A stretch of 64,000 nt of DNA from Chenopodium formosanum (taxonomy: Eukaryota > Streptophyta > Magnoliopsida > Caryophyllales > Amaranthaceae). The position numbers and the translations under genes are program-made. Location of the stretch: positions 23,609,795-23,673,794 of the forward strand of contig CM044858.1 in the NCBI GenBank assembly GCA_024500155.1, in the 5' to 3' direction. A model generated the notes under the pieces. The model did not search any database. It was not told the origin of the DNA and was given only the letters and a program-made list of their open reading frames with translations. Shown here piece by piece: positions 10,657 to 23,585 of this stretch; position 1 is the first letter of the stretch; each line of letters begins with the position of its first letter.

Positions 10657-13600
10657 TAAGTTTATTAGAAAGAGCATGTAGAAAATGGGAATGCTTCTTA
10701 CTATTTTGCCTGAATTTGCTTGATTTTGGTTCTACAAGACCTTAAAACCAATTGCTTTGTTTTTGTGATTTCTTTTGTGAGGCAGTTATGAATACATATA
10801 TTTGACATGACTAAAGCCTTTTCAAGTTCATTAGAAAGAGCATGTAGAAAATGGGAATGCTTGTTCCCATTTTGGCCGAATTTGCTTGATTTTGGCTCTA
10901 CAAGACCTTAAAACCTTTATAACATGCTTTATTTTTGTGATTTATTTTCTTAGAAAGTTATAAATACATATATTTGACATGAATCAAGCCTTTTCAAGTT
11001 CATTAGAAAGAGCATGTAGAAAATGGGAACGCTTCTTCCCATTTTGCCCGAATTTGCTTGATTTCGGTTCTATTAGACCTTAAAACCTTATAACTTGCTT
11101 TGTCTTAGTGATTTCTATTCTTAGGCAGTTACTAATACATATATTTGACATGATTCAAGCCTTTATAAGTTCATTAGAAAGAGCATGTAGAAAATGGGAA
11201 CGCTTTTTACCATTTGGGCCGAATTTGGTTGATTTTGGTTCTAAAAGACCTTAAAACCTTATAACATCCTTTGTTTTTGTGATTTCATTTGTTAGGAAGT
11301 TATAAATACATATATTTGACATGAATCAAGCCTTTTCAAGTTCATTAGAAAGAGCATGTAAAAAATGGGTGCTTCTTCCTATTTTGCTCGAATTTGCTTG
11401 ATTTTGGTTCTACCAATCCTTAAAACCTTATAACTTGCTTTGTTTTTGTTATTTCTACGGTTAGGAAGTATAAATACATATATTTAACATTATTCAAGTT
11501 TTTTTAGTTCATTAGAAAGAGCATGTAGAAAATGGGAATGCTTCGTACTATTTTGCCCGAATTTGCTTGATTTTGATTCTACAAGACCTTAAAACCATAT
11601 AACATGCTTTGTTTTTGTGATTTATTTTGTTAGGAAGTTATAAATACATATATTTGACATGAATTAAGCCTTTTCAAATTTATTAAAAAGAGCATGTAGA
11701 AAAAGGGAATGCTTCTTACTATTTTGCCCGAATTTGCTTGATTTCAGTTCTACAAGACCTTAAAACCTTATAACTTGCTTTGTTTTTGTGATTTCTATGC
11801 TTATGCATTTATAAATACATATATTTTACATGATTCAAACAATTATAAGTGCATTAGATAGAGCATGTAGAATTTGGGAATGCTTCTTACTATATTGCCC
11901 GATTTGCTTGATTTTGGTTCTACAAGACCTTAAAACCTCATAACTTGCTTTGTTTTTGTGATTTATTTTCTTATGGAGTTATAAATACATATATTTGACA
12001 TGATCCAAGCATTTATATGTTCATTAGATAGAGCATGTAGAAATGGGAACGTTACTTCCCATTTTGCCCGAATTTGCTTGATTTTGGTTTTACAGGAACT
12101 TAAAACCTTATAAATTGCGTTTGCTTTGTTATTTATTTGCTTAGGAATTTATAAATATGTATATTTGACATGATTCAAGAATTTATAATTTCATTATAAA
12201 AAGCATGTAGAAAATGGGAATGCTTCTTACTATTTTGCCCGAATTTGCTTGATTTTGGTTCTACAAGACCTTAAAACCTGATGAATTTCTTTGTTTTTGT
12301 GAATTCTTTTGTGAGGAAGTTTTGAATACATATATTTGACATGACTCAAGCCTTTTCAAGTTCATTAGAAAGAGCATGTAGAAAATGGGAATGCCCCTTC
12401 CCATTTTGGCCGAATTTGCTTGATTTTAGCTCTACAAGACCTTAAAACCTTATAACATGCTATGTTTTTGTGATTTCTTTTCTTAGCATGTTATAAATAG
12501 ATATATTTGACATGAATCAAGCCTTTTCAAGTTCATTAGAAAGAGCATGTAGAAAGTGGGAACGCTTCTTCCCATTTTGCCCGAATTTGCTTGATTTCGG
12601 TTCTACTGTACCTTAAAACCTTATAACTTGCTTTGTCTTAGTTATTTCTATGCTTAGGCAGTTACAAATACATATATTTGACATGATTCAAGCCTTTATA
12701 AGTTCATTAGAAAGAGCATGTAGAAAATGGGAACGCTTCTTCCCATTTGGGCCGAATTTGCTCTCTTTTGGTTCTACAAGACCTTAAAACCTTATAACAT
12801 GCTTTTTTTTATGATTTATTTTCTTAGCATGTTATAAATAGATATATTTGACATTAATAAAGCCTTTTCAAGTTCATTAGAATGAGCATGTAGAAAATGG
12901 GAAAGCTTATTCCCATTTTGCCCGAATTTGCTTGATTTCAGTTCTATTAAACCTTAAATCCTTATAACTTGCTTTTTCGTAGTGATATCTATGCCTAGGC
13001 AGTTACAAATACATATATTTGACATGATTCAAGTCTTTATACGTTCATTAGAAAGAGCATGTAGAAAATGGGAACGCTTCTTCCCATTTTGGCCGAATTT
13101 GCTTGATTTTGGTTCTACAAGACCTTAAAACCTTATAACATGCTTTATTTTTGTGATTTATTTTCTTAGGAAGTGATAAATACATATATGTGACATGAAT
13201 CAAGTCTTTTCAAGTTCATTAGAAAGAACATGTAGAAAATGGGAACGCTTCTGGTCATTTTGCCCGAATTTGCTTGATTTCGGTTCTACCAAACCTTAAA
13301 ACCTTATAACTTGCTTTTTTTTGTGATTTCTATGCTTAGGCAGTTATAAATACATATATTTGACATGATTCAAGCATTTATAAGTTCATTAGAAAGAGCA
13401 TGTAGAAAATGGGAATGCTTCTTACCATTTTGCCCGAATATGCTTGATTTTGGTTCTACAAGACCTTAAAACCTTATAACATTCTTTTTTTGTGATTTCT
13501 TTTGTTAGGAAGTTATAAATACATATATTTGAAATGAAAAAGCCTTTTCAAGCTCATTAGAAAGAGCATGTAGAAAATGGGAACGCTTTTTCCCATTTTA

Positions 13601-16600
13601 CCCGTATTTGCTTGATTTTGGTTCTACAACACCTTAAAACCTTATAACTTGCTTTGTTTTTGTGATTTATATGATTACAAAATTATAAATACATATATTC
13701 GATATAATTCAAGAATTTATAAAGTTCTATTAGAAAGAGAATGTAGAAAATGGAAAGGCTTTGTACTATTTTGCCCGAATTTGCTTGATTTTGGTTCTAC
13801 AAGACCTTAAAACCTTATAACTTACTTCGTTTTTGTGATTTATTATTTTAGGAAGTTATAAATATATATATTTGGCATGAATCAAGCCTTTTCAAGTTTA
13901 TTAAAAAGAGCATGTAGAAAAAGGGAATGCTTCTTACTATTTTGCCCGGATTTGCTTGATTTCAGTTCTACAAGACCTAAAAACCTTATAACTTTCTTTG
14001 TTTTTGTGATTTCTATGCTTATTAATTTATAAATACATATATTTCACATGATTCAAACAATTATAAGTTCATTAGAAAGAGCATGTAGAATTTGAAAATG
14101 CTTCTTACTATTTTGCCTGAATTTCCTTGATTTTGGTTCTACAAGACCTTAAAACCTCATAACTTGCTTTGCTTTTGTGATTTATTTTCTTATGGATTTA
14201 TAAATACATATATTTGACATGATCCAAGTATTTATAAGTTCATTAGGAAGAGCATGTAGAAAATGAGAACGTTTCTTCCCATTTCACCTGAATTTGCTTG
14301 ATTTTGGTTCTACAAGACCTTAAAACCTTATAACTTGCTTTTGATTTGTTATTTATTTGCTTAGGTAGTTATAAATATGTATATTTGACATGATTCTAGA
14401 ATTTATAATTTCATTAGAAAGAACATGTAGAAAATGGGAATGCTTCTTACTATTTCGCCTGAATTTGCTTGATATTGGTTCTACAAGACCTTAAAACCTT
14501 AGTACATGCTTTTTTTTTGTGACTTATTTTCATAGGCAGTTATAAATACATATATTTGACATTAATCAATCCTTTTCAAGTTCATTAGAAAGAGCGTGTA
14601 GAAAATGGGAACGCTTCTTCTCATTTTGCCTGAATTTGCTTGATTTCGGTTCAACCGGACCTTAAAACCTTATAAATTGCTTTCTCTTTGTTATTTATTT
14701 GCTTAGGCAGTTACAAATACATATATTTGATATGACTGAAGCCTTTATAATTTCATTAGAAGGAGCATGTAAAAAACGGGAATGCTTCTTCCCATTTTGA
14801 CCGAAGTTGCTTGATTTTGGTTCTACAACACCTTAAAACCTTACCTTATAACATGCTTTTCTTGTGATTGCTTTTCTTAGGAAGTTATAAATACATATAT
14901 TAGACATGAATCAAGAGTTTTCAAGTTCATTAGAAAGAGCGTGTAGAAAATAGGAACGCTTCTTCTCATTTTGCCTGAATTTGCTTGATTTCGGTTCTAC
15001 CAGACCTTAAAACCTTATAACTTGCTTTGTTTTTGTGATTTCTATGTTTAGGCAGTTACAAATAAATATATTTGACATGACTTAAGCATTTATAAGTTCA
15101 TTAGAAAGAGCATGTAGAAAATGGGAACGCTTCTTACCATTTTGCCCGAAAATGCTTGATTTTGGTTCTAGAAGACCTTAAAACCTTATAACATCCTTTT
15201 TTTTTATGATTTATTCTGTTATGAAGTTATAAATACGTATGTTTGACATGACTCAAGCCTTTTCATGTTCATTAGAAAGAGCATGTTGAAAATGGCAATG
15301 CTTTTTCCCATTTTGCTCGAATTTCCTTGATTTCGGTTCTACAAGACCTTAAAACCTTATAACTTGCTTTTTTTTGTGATTTCTATGCTTAGGCAGTTAT
15401 AAATACATATATTTGACATGATTCAAGCATTTATAAGTTTATTAGAAAAAGCATGTAGAAAATGGGAACGCTTCTTCCCATTTTGGCCGAATTTGCTTGA
15501 TTTTGGCTCTACAAGACCTTAAAACCTTATAACATGCTTTATTTTTGTGATTTATTTTATTAGGAAGTGATAAATACATATATGTGACATGAATCAAGCC
15601 TTTTCAAGTTCATTAGAAAGAACATGTAGAAAATGGGAATGCTTCTGCTCATTTTGCCCGAATTTGCTTGATTTCGGTTATACCAGACCTTAAAACCTTA
15701 TAGCTTGCTTTTTTTTTGTGATTTATATGCTTAGGCAGTTATAAATACATATATTTGACATGATTCAAGCATTTATAAGTTCATTAGAAAGAGCATGTAG
15801 AAAATGGGAATGCTTCTTACCATTTTGCCCGAATATGCTTGATTTTGGTTCTACAAGACCTTAAAACCATATAACATTCTATTTTTGTGATTTCTTTTGT
15901 TAGGAAGTTATAAATACATATATTTGAAATGAACAAGCCTTTTCAAGTTCATTAGAAAGAGCATGTAGAAAATGGGAACGACTCTTCTCATTTTTCCCGA
16001 ATTTGCTTGATTTCGGTTCTACAAGACCTTAAATCCTTATAAATTGCTTTTCTTAGTGATTTCTTTGCTTAGGAAGTTACAAATACATATATTTGACATT
16101 ATTCAAGCCTTTATAAGTTCATTAGAAAGAGCATGTAGAAAATGGGAACGCTTCTTCCCATTTGGGCCGCATTTGCTTGATTTTGGTTCTACAAGACCTT
16201 AAAACCTTATAACATGCTTTGTTTTTGTGATTTCTTTTTTTAGCATGTTATAAATAGATATATTTGACATGAATCAAGCCTTTTCAAGTTCATTAGAAAG
16301 AGCATGTAGAAAGTGGGAACGCTTCTTCCCATTTTGCCCGAATTTGCTTGATTTCGGTTCTACTGTACCTTAAAACCTTATAACTTGCTTTGTCTTAGTG
16401 ATTTCTATTCTTAGGTAGTTACTAATACATATATTTGACATGATTCAATCCTTTATAAGCTCATTAGAAAGAGCATGTATCAAATGGGAGCGGTTTTTAC
16501 CATTTGGGCCGAATTTGGTTGATTTTGGTTCTACAAGACCTTAAAACGTTATAACATCCTTTGTTTTTGTGATTTATTTTTCTAGGAAGTTATAAATACA

Positions 16601-19600
16601 TATATTTGACGTGAATCAAGCCTTTTCAAGTTCATTAGAAAGAGCATGTAAAAAATGGGAGCTTCTTCCTATTTTGCTCGAATTTGCTTGATTTCGTTTA
16701 TACCATTCCTTAAAACCTTATAACTTGCTTTGTTTTTGTTATTTCTATGATTAGGAATTATAAATACATATATTTAACATTATTCAAGTTTTTTTTAGTT
16801 CATTAGAAAGAGCATGTAGAAAATGAAAATGCTTCTTACTATTTTGCCCAAATTTGCTTGATTTTGGTTCTACAAGACCTTAAAACCTTATAACTTGGTT
16901 TGTTTTTGTGATTTCTTTTGTTAGGAAGTTATAAATACATATATTTGACATGAATCAAGCCTTTTCAAGTTCATTAGAATGAGCATTTTGAAAATGGGTA
17001 CGCTTTTTCCCATTTTAACCGAATTTGCTTGATTTTGGTTCTACAACACCTTAAAACCTTATAACTTGCTTTGTTTTTGTGATTTATATGCTTATAAAAT
17101 TATAAATACATATATTCAATATAATTCAAGAATTTATAAGTTCTATTAGAAAGAGAATGTAGAAAATGGAAAGGCTTTGTACTATTTTGCTCGAATTTGC
17201 TTGATTTTGGTTCTACAAGACCTTAAAACCTTATAACATCCTTTGTTTTTTATGATTTATTATGTTAGGAAGTTATAAATACATATGTTTGACATGACTC
17301 AAGCCTTTTCAAGTTTATTAAAAAGAGCATGTAGAAAAAGGCAATGCTTTTTCCCATTTTGCTCGAATTTCCTTGATTTCGGTTCTACAAGACCTTAAAA
17401 CCTTATAACTTGCTTTTTTTTTGTGATTTCTATGCTTAGGCAGTTATAAATACATATATTTGACATGATTCAAGCATTTATAAGTTCATTAGAAAAAGCA
17501 TGTATAACTTTCTTTGCTTTTGTGATTTATTTTCTAACGGATTTATAAATACATATATTTGACATGATCCAAGCATTTATAAGTTCATTAGGAAGAGCAT
17601 GTAGAAAATGAGAACGTTTCTTCCCATTTCACATGAATTTGCTTGATTTTGGTTCTACAAGACCTTAAAACCTTATAACTTGCTTTTGCTTTGTTATTTA
17701 TTTGCTTAGGTAGTCATAAATATGTATATTTGACATGATTCTAGAATTTATAATTTCATTAGAAAGAACATGTAGAAAATGGGAATGCTTCTTACTATTT
17801 CGCCTGAATTTGCTTGATATTGGTTCTACAAGACCTTAAAACCTTAGTACATGCTTTTTTTTTGTGACTTATTTTCATAGGCAGTTATAAATACATATAT
17901 TTGACATTAATCAATCCTTTTCAAGTTCATTAGAAAGAGCGTGTAGAAAATGGGAACGCTTCTTCTCATTTTGCCTGAATTTGCTTGATTTCGGTTCAAC
18001 CGGACCTTAAAACCTTATAAATTGCTTTCTCTTTGTTATTTATTTGCTTAGGCAGTTACAAATACATATATTTGATATGACTGAAGCCTTTATAATTTCA
18101 TTAGAAGGAGCATGTAAAAAACGGGAACGCTACTTCCTATTTTGGCCAAAGTTGCTTGATTTTGGTTCTACAACACCTTAAAACCTTACCTTATAACATG
18201 CTTTTTTTGTGATTTCTTTTCATAGGAAGTTATAAATACATATATTAGACATGAATCAAGCCTTTTCAAGTTCATTAGAAAGAGCGTGTAGAAAATAGGA
18301 ACGCTTCTTCTCATTTTGCCTGAATTTGCTTGATTTCGGTTCTACCAGACCTTAAAACCTTATAACTTGCTTTGTTTTTGTGATTTCTATGCTTTGGCAG
18401 TTACAAATAAATATATTTGACATGATTCAAGCATTTATATGTTCATTAGAAAGAGCATGTAGAAAATGGGAACGCTACTTACCATTTTGCCTGAAAATGC
18501 TTGATTTTAGTCCTAGAAGACTTTAAAACCTTATAGACTCTTTTTCTTTAATGATTTATTCTGTTATGAAGTTATAAATACATATGTTTGACATGACTCA
18601 AGCCTTTTCATGTTCATTAGAAAGAGCATGTTGAAAATGGGAATGCTTTTTCCCATTTTGCTCGAATTTCCTTGATTTCGGTTCTACAAGACCTTAAAAC
18701 CTTATAACTTGCTTTTTTTTTTGTTATTTCTATGCTTAGTCAGTTATAAATACATATATTTGACATGATTCAAGCATTTATAAGTTCATTAGAAAGAGCA
18801 TGTAGAAAATGGGAACGCTTATTCCCATTTTGGCCGAATTTGCCTGATTTTGGCTCTACAATACCTTAAAACCTTGTAACATGTTTTAATTTTGTGATTT
18901 ATTTTATTAGGAAGTGATAAATACATATATGTGACATGAATAAAGCCTTTTCAAGTTCATTAGAAAGAGCATGTAGAAAATGGGAACGCTTTTGCTCATT
19001 TTGCCCGAATTTGCTTGATTTCGGTTCTTCCAGACCTTAAAACCTTATAGCTTGCTTTTTTTTGTGATTTCTATGCTTAGGCAGTTATAAATACATATAT
19101 TTGACATGATTCAAGAATTTATAAGTTCATTGGAAAGAGCATGTAGAAAATGGGAATGCTTCTTTCCATTTTGCCCGAATATGCTTGATTTTGGTTCTAC
19201 AAGACCTTAAAACCTTATAACACTCTTTTTTTGTGATTTCTTTTTTTAGGAAGTTATAAATACATATATTTCAAATGAACAAGCCTTTTCAAGTTCATTA
19301 GAAAGATCATGTAGAAAATGGAAACGCTTCTTCTCATTTTTCCCGAATTTGCTTGATTTCGGTTCTACAAGACCTTAAATCCTTATAACTTGCTTTGTCT
19401 TAGTGATTTCTTTTCTTAGGAAGTTACAAATACATATATTTGACATGATTCAAGCCTTTATAAGTTCATTAGAAAGAGCATGTAGAAAATGGGAACGCTT
19501 CTTCCCATTTGGGCCGCATTTGCTTGATTTTGGTTCTACAAGACCTTAAAACCTTATAACATGCTTTGTTTTTGTGATTTATTTTCTTAGCATGTTATAA

Positions 19601-20285
19601 ATAGATATATTTGACATGAATCAAGCCTTTTCAAGTTCATTAGAAAGAGCATGTAGAAAAAGGGAACGCTTCTTCCCATTTTGCCCGAATTTGCTTGATT
19701 TCGGTTCTACTAGACCTTAAAACCTTATAAATTTCTTTCTCTTTGTTATTTATTTGCTTAGGAAGTTACAAATACATATATTTGATATGATTGAAGCCTT
19801 TATAATTTCATTAGAAGGAGCATGTAAAAAACGGGAACGCTTCTTCCCATTTTGGCCGAAGTTGCTTGATTTTGGTTCTACAACACCTTAAAACCTTACC
19901 TTATAACATGCTTTTTTTGTTATTGCTTTTCTTAGGAAGTTATAAATACATATATTAGACATGAATCAAGCCTTTTCAAGTTCATTAGAAAGAGCGTGTA
20001 GAAAATAGGAACGCTTCTTCTTATTTTGCCTGAATTTGCTTGATTTCGGTTCTACCAGACCTTAAAACCTTAAAACTTGCTTTGTTTTTATGATTTCTAT
20101 GCTTAGGCAGTTACAAATAAATATATTTGACATGACTCAAGCATTTATAAGTTCATTAGAAAGAGCATGTAGAAAATGGGAACGCTTCTTACCATTTTGC
20201 CCGAAAATGCTTGATTTTGGTTCTAGAAGACCTTAAAACCTTATAACATCCTTTTTTTTTAAGACCTTAAAACCTTATAACATCC
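10657..20285. repeat. Satellite B array, block 1 (about 171-bp monomer)
   Basis: About 56 tandem copies. Successive TTCATTAGAAAGAGCATG starts fall at 10827, 10999, 11170 and 11341 (spacing 172, 171, 171). Two monomer types alternate. One has CATGC...GAAGTTATAAATACATA...GAATCAAGCCTTTTC; the other has CTTGC...GCAGTTACAAATACATA...GATTCAAGCCTTTATA. They give a dimer of about 342 bp. Each monomer carries ATAAATACATATATTTGACA, and many carry a short hairpin GGGAA(C/T)GCTTCTTCCCAT. At least one monomer (about 17490-17520) has a large internal deletion. The right end contains a short repeated piece (GACCTTAAAACCTTATAACA at about 20230 and 20263) just before gypsy sequence. The length is near that of many centromeric satellites; function is not shown. 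Confidence 0.96.
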
Positions 20286-20457
20286 TTAAAATGCTTGTCA
20301 TTAGTTGCTAAAAGTGACCGTGATTCCTACGAAAGTGAGTTAGTGTACATTCTTGTCTCCTTTAATGTTCTAGCTTTGCTTGAATAAATCATTCTCCTTC
20401 TCCCGTGTTTCATGTTAATTTGCTCGAGGACGAGCAAAAGGTAAGCTTGGGGGAGTT
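20286..20457 (+). mobile_element. 3' internal fragment of a Tat-like gypsy element
   Basis: Short remnant directly upstream of LTR-1. It contains the hairpin GCTCG-AGGA-CGAGC (20422-20435) followed by a purine-rich tract AAGCTTGGGGGAG (20443-20455), the arrangement I know from the 3' ends of plant Tat/Retand/Ogre-type gypsy elements. The tract would prime plus-strand DNA synthesis. Everything upstream (gag-pol, 5' LTR) is missing and satellite B begins at once, so the element is truncated. Confidence 0.75.
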
Positions 20458-20929
20458 TGATAAGTGACTTTTATGTCACTTTTAGGGTGTTTATTGAGTC
20501 GTATTCCGGCTTATTTTCCAATAATTTCACCTTTTTTATCCTTTATTTCTATTATTTTATTATTCTCGTCTTTTATATTAATTTTGAGTATATTTGGAGC
20601 GTTTTAGTTTATTTTCTTTATTTTATTAGTTTTAGTCTATTTTCGTATTTTATTTTATTTTATTTACTTGCGTAGTTTTAATTATTTTTTTTAGTTTAGT
20701 TTTATGTCCCTTATTTTCTATTTTATTTCTATTTTATTTATTTTATTTAATTTGTCTTGGTTTTATTTTATTTCGTCCTTTATTTATTTTCATTTTTATT
20801 TATTTCTATTTTATTTATTTTATTTTATGTCCCGATCCTCTCCTCGGTTTTCTTGGTTTGTGTAGGATTGTGTTCGAGTTCAAAGTCCGAGATTCGAGGC
20901 ACATGATTTGAGCCAAACATCGAGGCACT

Positions 20930-21520
20930 AGCTGCTGCCCCTAACAACCTGTTGCTGCCAGCGTTAACCTTCACCGCACCTCCCTTATCCTCCACCACAC
21001 CAAATCCCCTGCTCCCTCACGCACACAGCAGCCCACCACAATCAGCCACCCAATCCCCTGCTCTTCCCCTGCTCCCCTCAACAACACCAGCATCTCACAG
21101 CAATACAACTCAGCCCAACACCACCAACCTCCACCGCAGCCACTCTTACACAACCAGCACCAGCCCACGCAACTCCCTTACCCCCCACAACACCACCAAC
21201 ACCAATCCCCTGCTACCTCACGCAACCCAGCCTCACCTCCCATTTCGCCACCAAAATCACCACTTAACCACGCTTCTCACTCACTCACTCAACAACAGCA
21301 ACTGCAAACACGCAGCACCACCAGTTACCACCACACACCTCCCCTGCTTCCCTCACTTCACTTCCCCTGCCCTCACACCAACCTCACCTGCTGCGCCACC
21401 CATTTCACCACCAATCCCATCCAATTCGCAAACTGTCAGCCATCAACAACACCAACAGCAGCGACAACACAACATCAACAACACCAACATCGCAACTCCA
21501 ATTGCAACTACCTAGACCTC
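20930..21520 (+). other. CA/C-rich low-complexity block in LTR-1
   Basis: Dense CACC, CAACA and CCCCTGC motifs on the plus strand, with almost no G. It lies upstream of the TATA box, so it is probably U3 sequence. The open frame through it (20952-21515) lacks any domain and is best explained by the scarcity of stop codons in CA-rich DNA. Confidence 0.6.
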
Positions 21521-21946
21521 CGCGGACGCGCAGGTCTGTCAGAAGGCGCACCAATTGGACTCAAAAATCAGAGTCGAGGCAGAAGGTTTGCGCGACTTCT
21601 GTGCGATGTCTGTGCGGGCGCGCAATTGTGGGTTCAATCACGAGCTTCTCACGTGAGTTTAATGAAAATTGAACGGCCTTGATTGATGCTTGATTGATGA
21701 CGATGAAGTATGAACGGTGATGATGGATGCGCTTCAATGGAGACGAGAGCAGCTAAGTTTGGAGGAGGAAGTGGAATCGGGGTCTGTTATCATTTTGGGG
21801 ATTTTGGGTTTTGCATTTTTCTTTTTTATTTTCCTTTTGTTTTATTTTATTTTTAGTTTTGTTTTTTTATGTTTTTAGTTTAGTTATTTTATTTGTTTTA
21901 GTTTAATTTTATTTTCTCTTTTCTTTTAATTTTTCTTAGCTTGTAT

Positions 21947-21954
21947 TATAAATA
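21947..21954 (+). promoter_or_regulatory. TATA box of LTR-1
   Basis: TATAAATA followed by CCCTTTTGGGG. Placed near the expected U3/R boundary of the 2.47-kb LTR and similar in context to the TATA boxes at 4551 and 52933. Confidence 0.6.
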
Positions 21955-22926
21955 CCCTTTTGGGGTTATTTCCTCATAACTTTCAACACTTAACATTTTT
22001 CTAACCTAGATTAGACTAGAGTAGTTTAGTTCTTTTATTTTTCTCTCTCTTAGGGTTAGATTAGGAGTTTCTCTTTCTAGTTTAGGAGTAGTTTAGAGAG
22101 AGAAAGCTTGGATTTTTCATGGAGTTTTTGGGATTTTGAAGAAGCAAATTTGTGGATTTTTCTTCTCAATTATTCAATGAGTTTTCCTAACTTTCTCTCA
22201 CCTTTATTACTTTCATTTATTATTGTTTTTGCTTATTTATTTGTTTATTTGAGTAGATTAATTAGTTTAGTTGTTTGATTCTTGCTTTTATTATTATTTT
22301 ACCTTGTTTTCCATGTTTTTGTTTATCATGTTAGCTTAGGTCTTATTCTAGGGAATTGGATGAAGGTTATGTTAATAAATTGAATTGAATGATTGATGGT
22401 GATTAGTATGAAATTGTTTCTTGATTATTGTGTATGGATGATGTTTTTATGGATTAGAATCTTTCTAGCTAATTGATTCTATGTTCTTAATTGTGTTTTT
22501 AATCGATTGCGCGAGAGTGAGTTGGTTGAGAGCTCTAAAATCTTCCATACCTTTGCTAGGCTAGTTGCACGAGAGTGAATTAGTTTAGTAGGATAATTAA
22601 CATGTTTAATTGTGCGAGAGTGAGTTAAATGTGTTGATTGTTCCTAATCGAGGTCATTTTCATCTAATTGTTTGATGTTATTGAATGTATTGATGTAATT
22701 GGATTCCACTTTCCCTAGTTTTAGTTATTTGCTCTTAGTAGTGTTTAGTTGAACCTTTATATCTCACAAGCTTTCCTAGTAGTCTAATTAGCATAGATTG
22801 ATACACTTAGTCCTTTTTGGTTCGACCCTTTACTTACCCCTATACTCGTATTAGGGTAGTTTAGGTTATAAATAATTAATTTGATTAGGTCTAGTAGACC
22901 AACGACACTACTTAAACCCGCGACCA

Positions 22927-23585
22927 TCCCTCAATGTAGTCACTAATTACTTGTTGCATGTGCTAATTCAGTACTTGTTGGGTGTTAATTAGTTGAGCTT
23001 AAGTGGTTTAATTGCTTAGTTCTTGTATATGGCCATTGCTAGAACTATTATCCAAGCTTTCTCAACGAAGGATCGAGAGATGAACTTGAGTTAGCTCCCT
23101 TGTGCTTGATTGACTTGAAATGTCATGAGAATAGGAATTTCTAGTCAAGAGAATGTTTATGTCATCGTGATTATCCTTTAACACTTGTTTTATGCTTTGT
23201 AACCACGAGAGTAGGTTGTATTCATGATTAACGTAATCCCTCTAGCTTAAGAGAGTAGTTGGGTGCTTTAGATGATTTCCACTATTATATCCCTTATTTT
23301 ACCTTGTTTGTCCATGCTAATCGTGATTTGTGATGAAGTTGAGTGGTATAACCCGAGCCCTAGAATCCTCTAAATATTGTTAATCTCCCCTAGCTTTAGT
23401 TGATTTTGAACTACTACTTGTTACATAAAACCAACCCAATTTCGACATCATTTAGCTTATTTATGCGATAATATTTCGGTGGGTGTTTAACACCTCTCTT
23501 GGGTTCAACCCTTTCTTACCCTTGCTATTAGCTAGTGAGACCAAGATAGGACTTATTCTTTGGTAGGTTCGACAACGGCCTATCA
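22927..23585 (+). mobile_element. Truncated second copy of LTR-2
   Basis: The 3' 655 bp of LTR-2, matching 4929-5585 at roughly 97% by eye. It ends GGCCTATCA at 23585 and is followed by AATGT, the same 3' flank as the first copy. The 5' 950 bp are missing and LTR-1 is joined directly (CGACCATC then CCTCAATGTAG). Because the satellite downstream also matches, this is a piece of a larger segmental duplication and not an independent insertion. Confidence 0.88.

Larger units (their letters stand above)
20458..22926 (+). mobile_element. LTR of a Tat-like gypsy element (LTR-1)
   Basis: Starts TGATAAGTGACTTTTATGTC directly after the purine tract and runs about 2.47 kb. It contains a T-rich stretch (20490-20830), a strongly C- and CA-rich block (20930-21520), a TATA box (21947-21954), and a 3' part ending in the style of these LTRs (GGTTCGACCCTTTACTTACC ... 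AAACCCGCGACCATC). The 187-codon frame at 20952-21515 is Pro/Thr/Ser/His-rich low-complexity sequence and is not supported as a protein. The exact 3' end is uncertain because the junction with the neighbouring truncated LTR-2 copy removes the expected TATCA end and the TSD. Confidence 0.75.

Noticed and set aside
10657..20285. CRISPR-like regular repeats
   Set aside because: Units are directly adjacent 171-bp satellites without spacer/repeat alternation, in a plant-like genome.
20952..21515. 187-codon Pro/Thr/Ser-rich frame
   Set aside because: Lies in the CA-rich part of LTR-1; low-complexity composition explains the lack of stops and no domain or signal is present.
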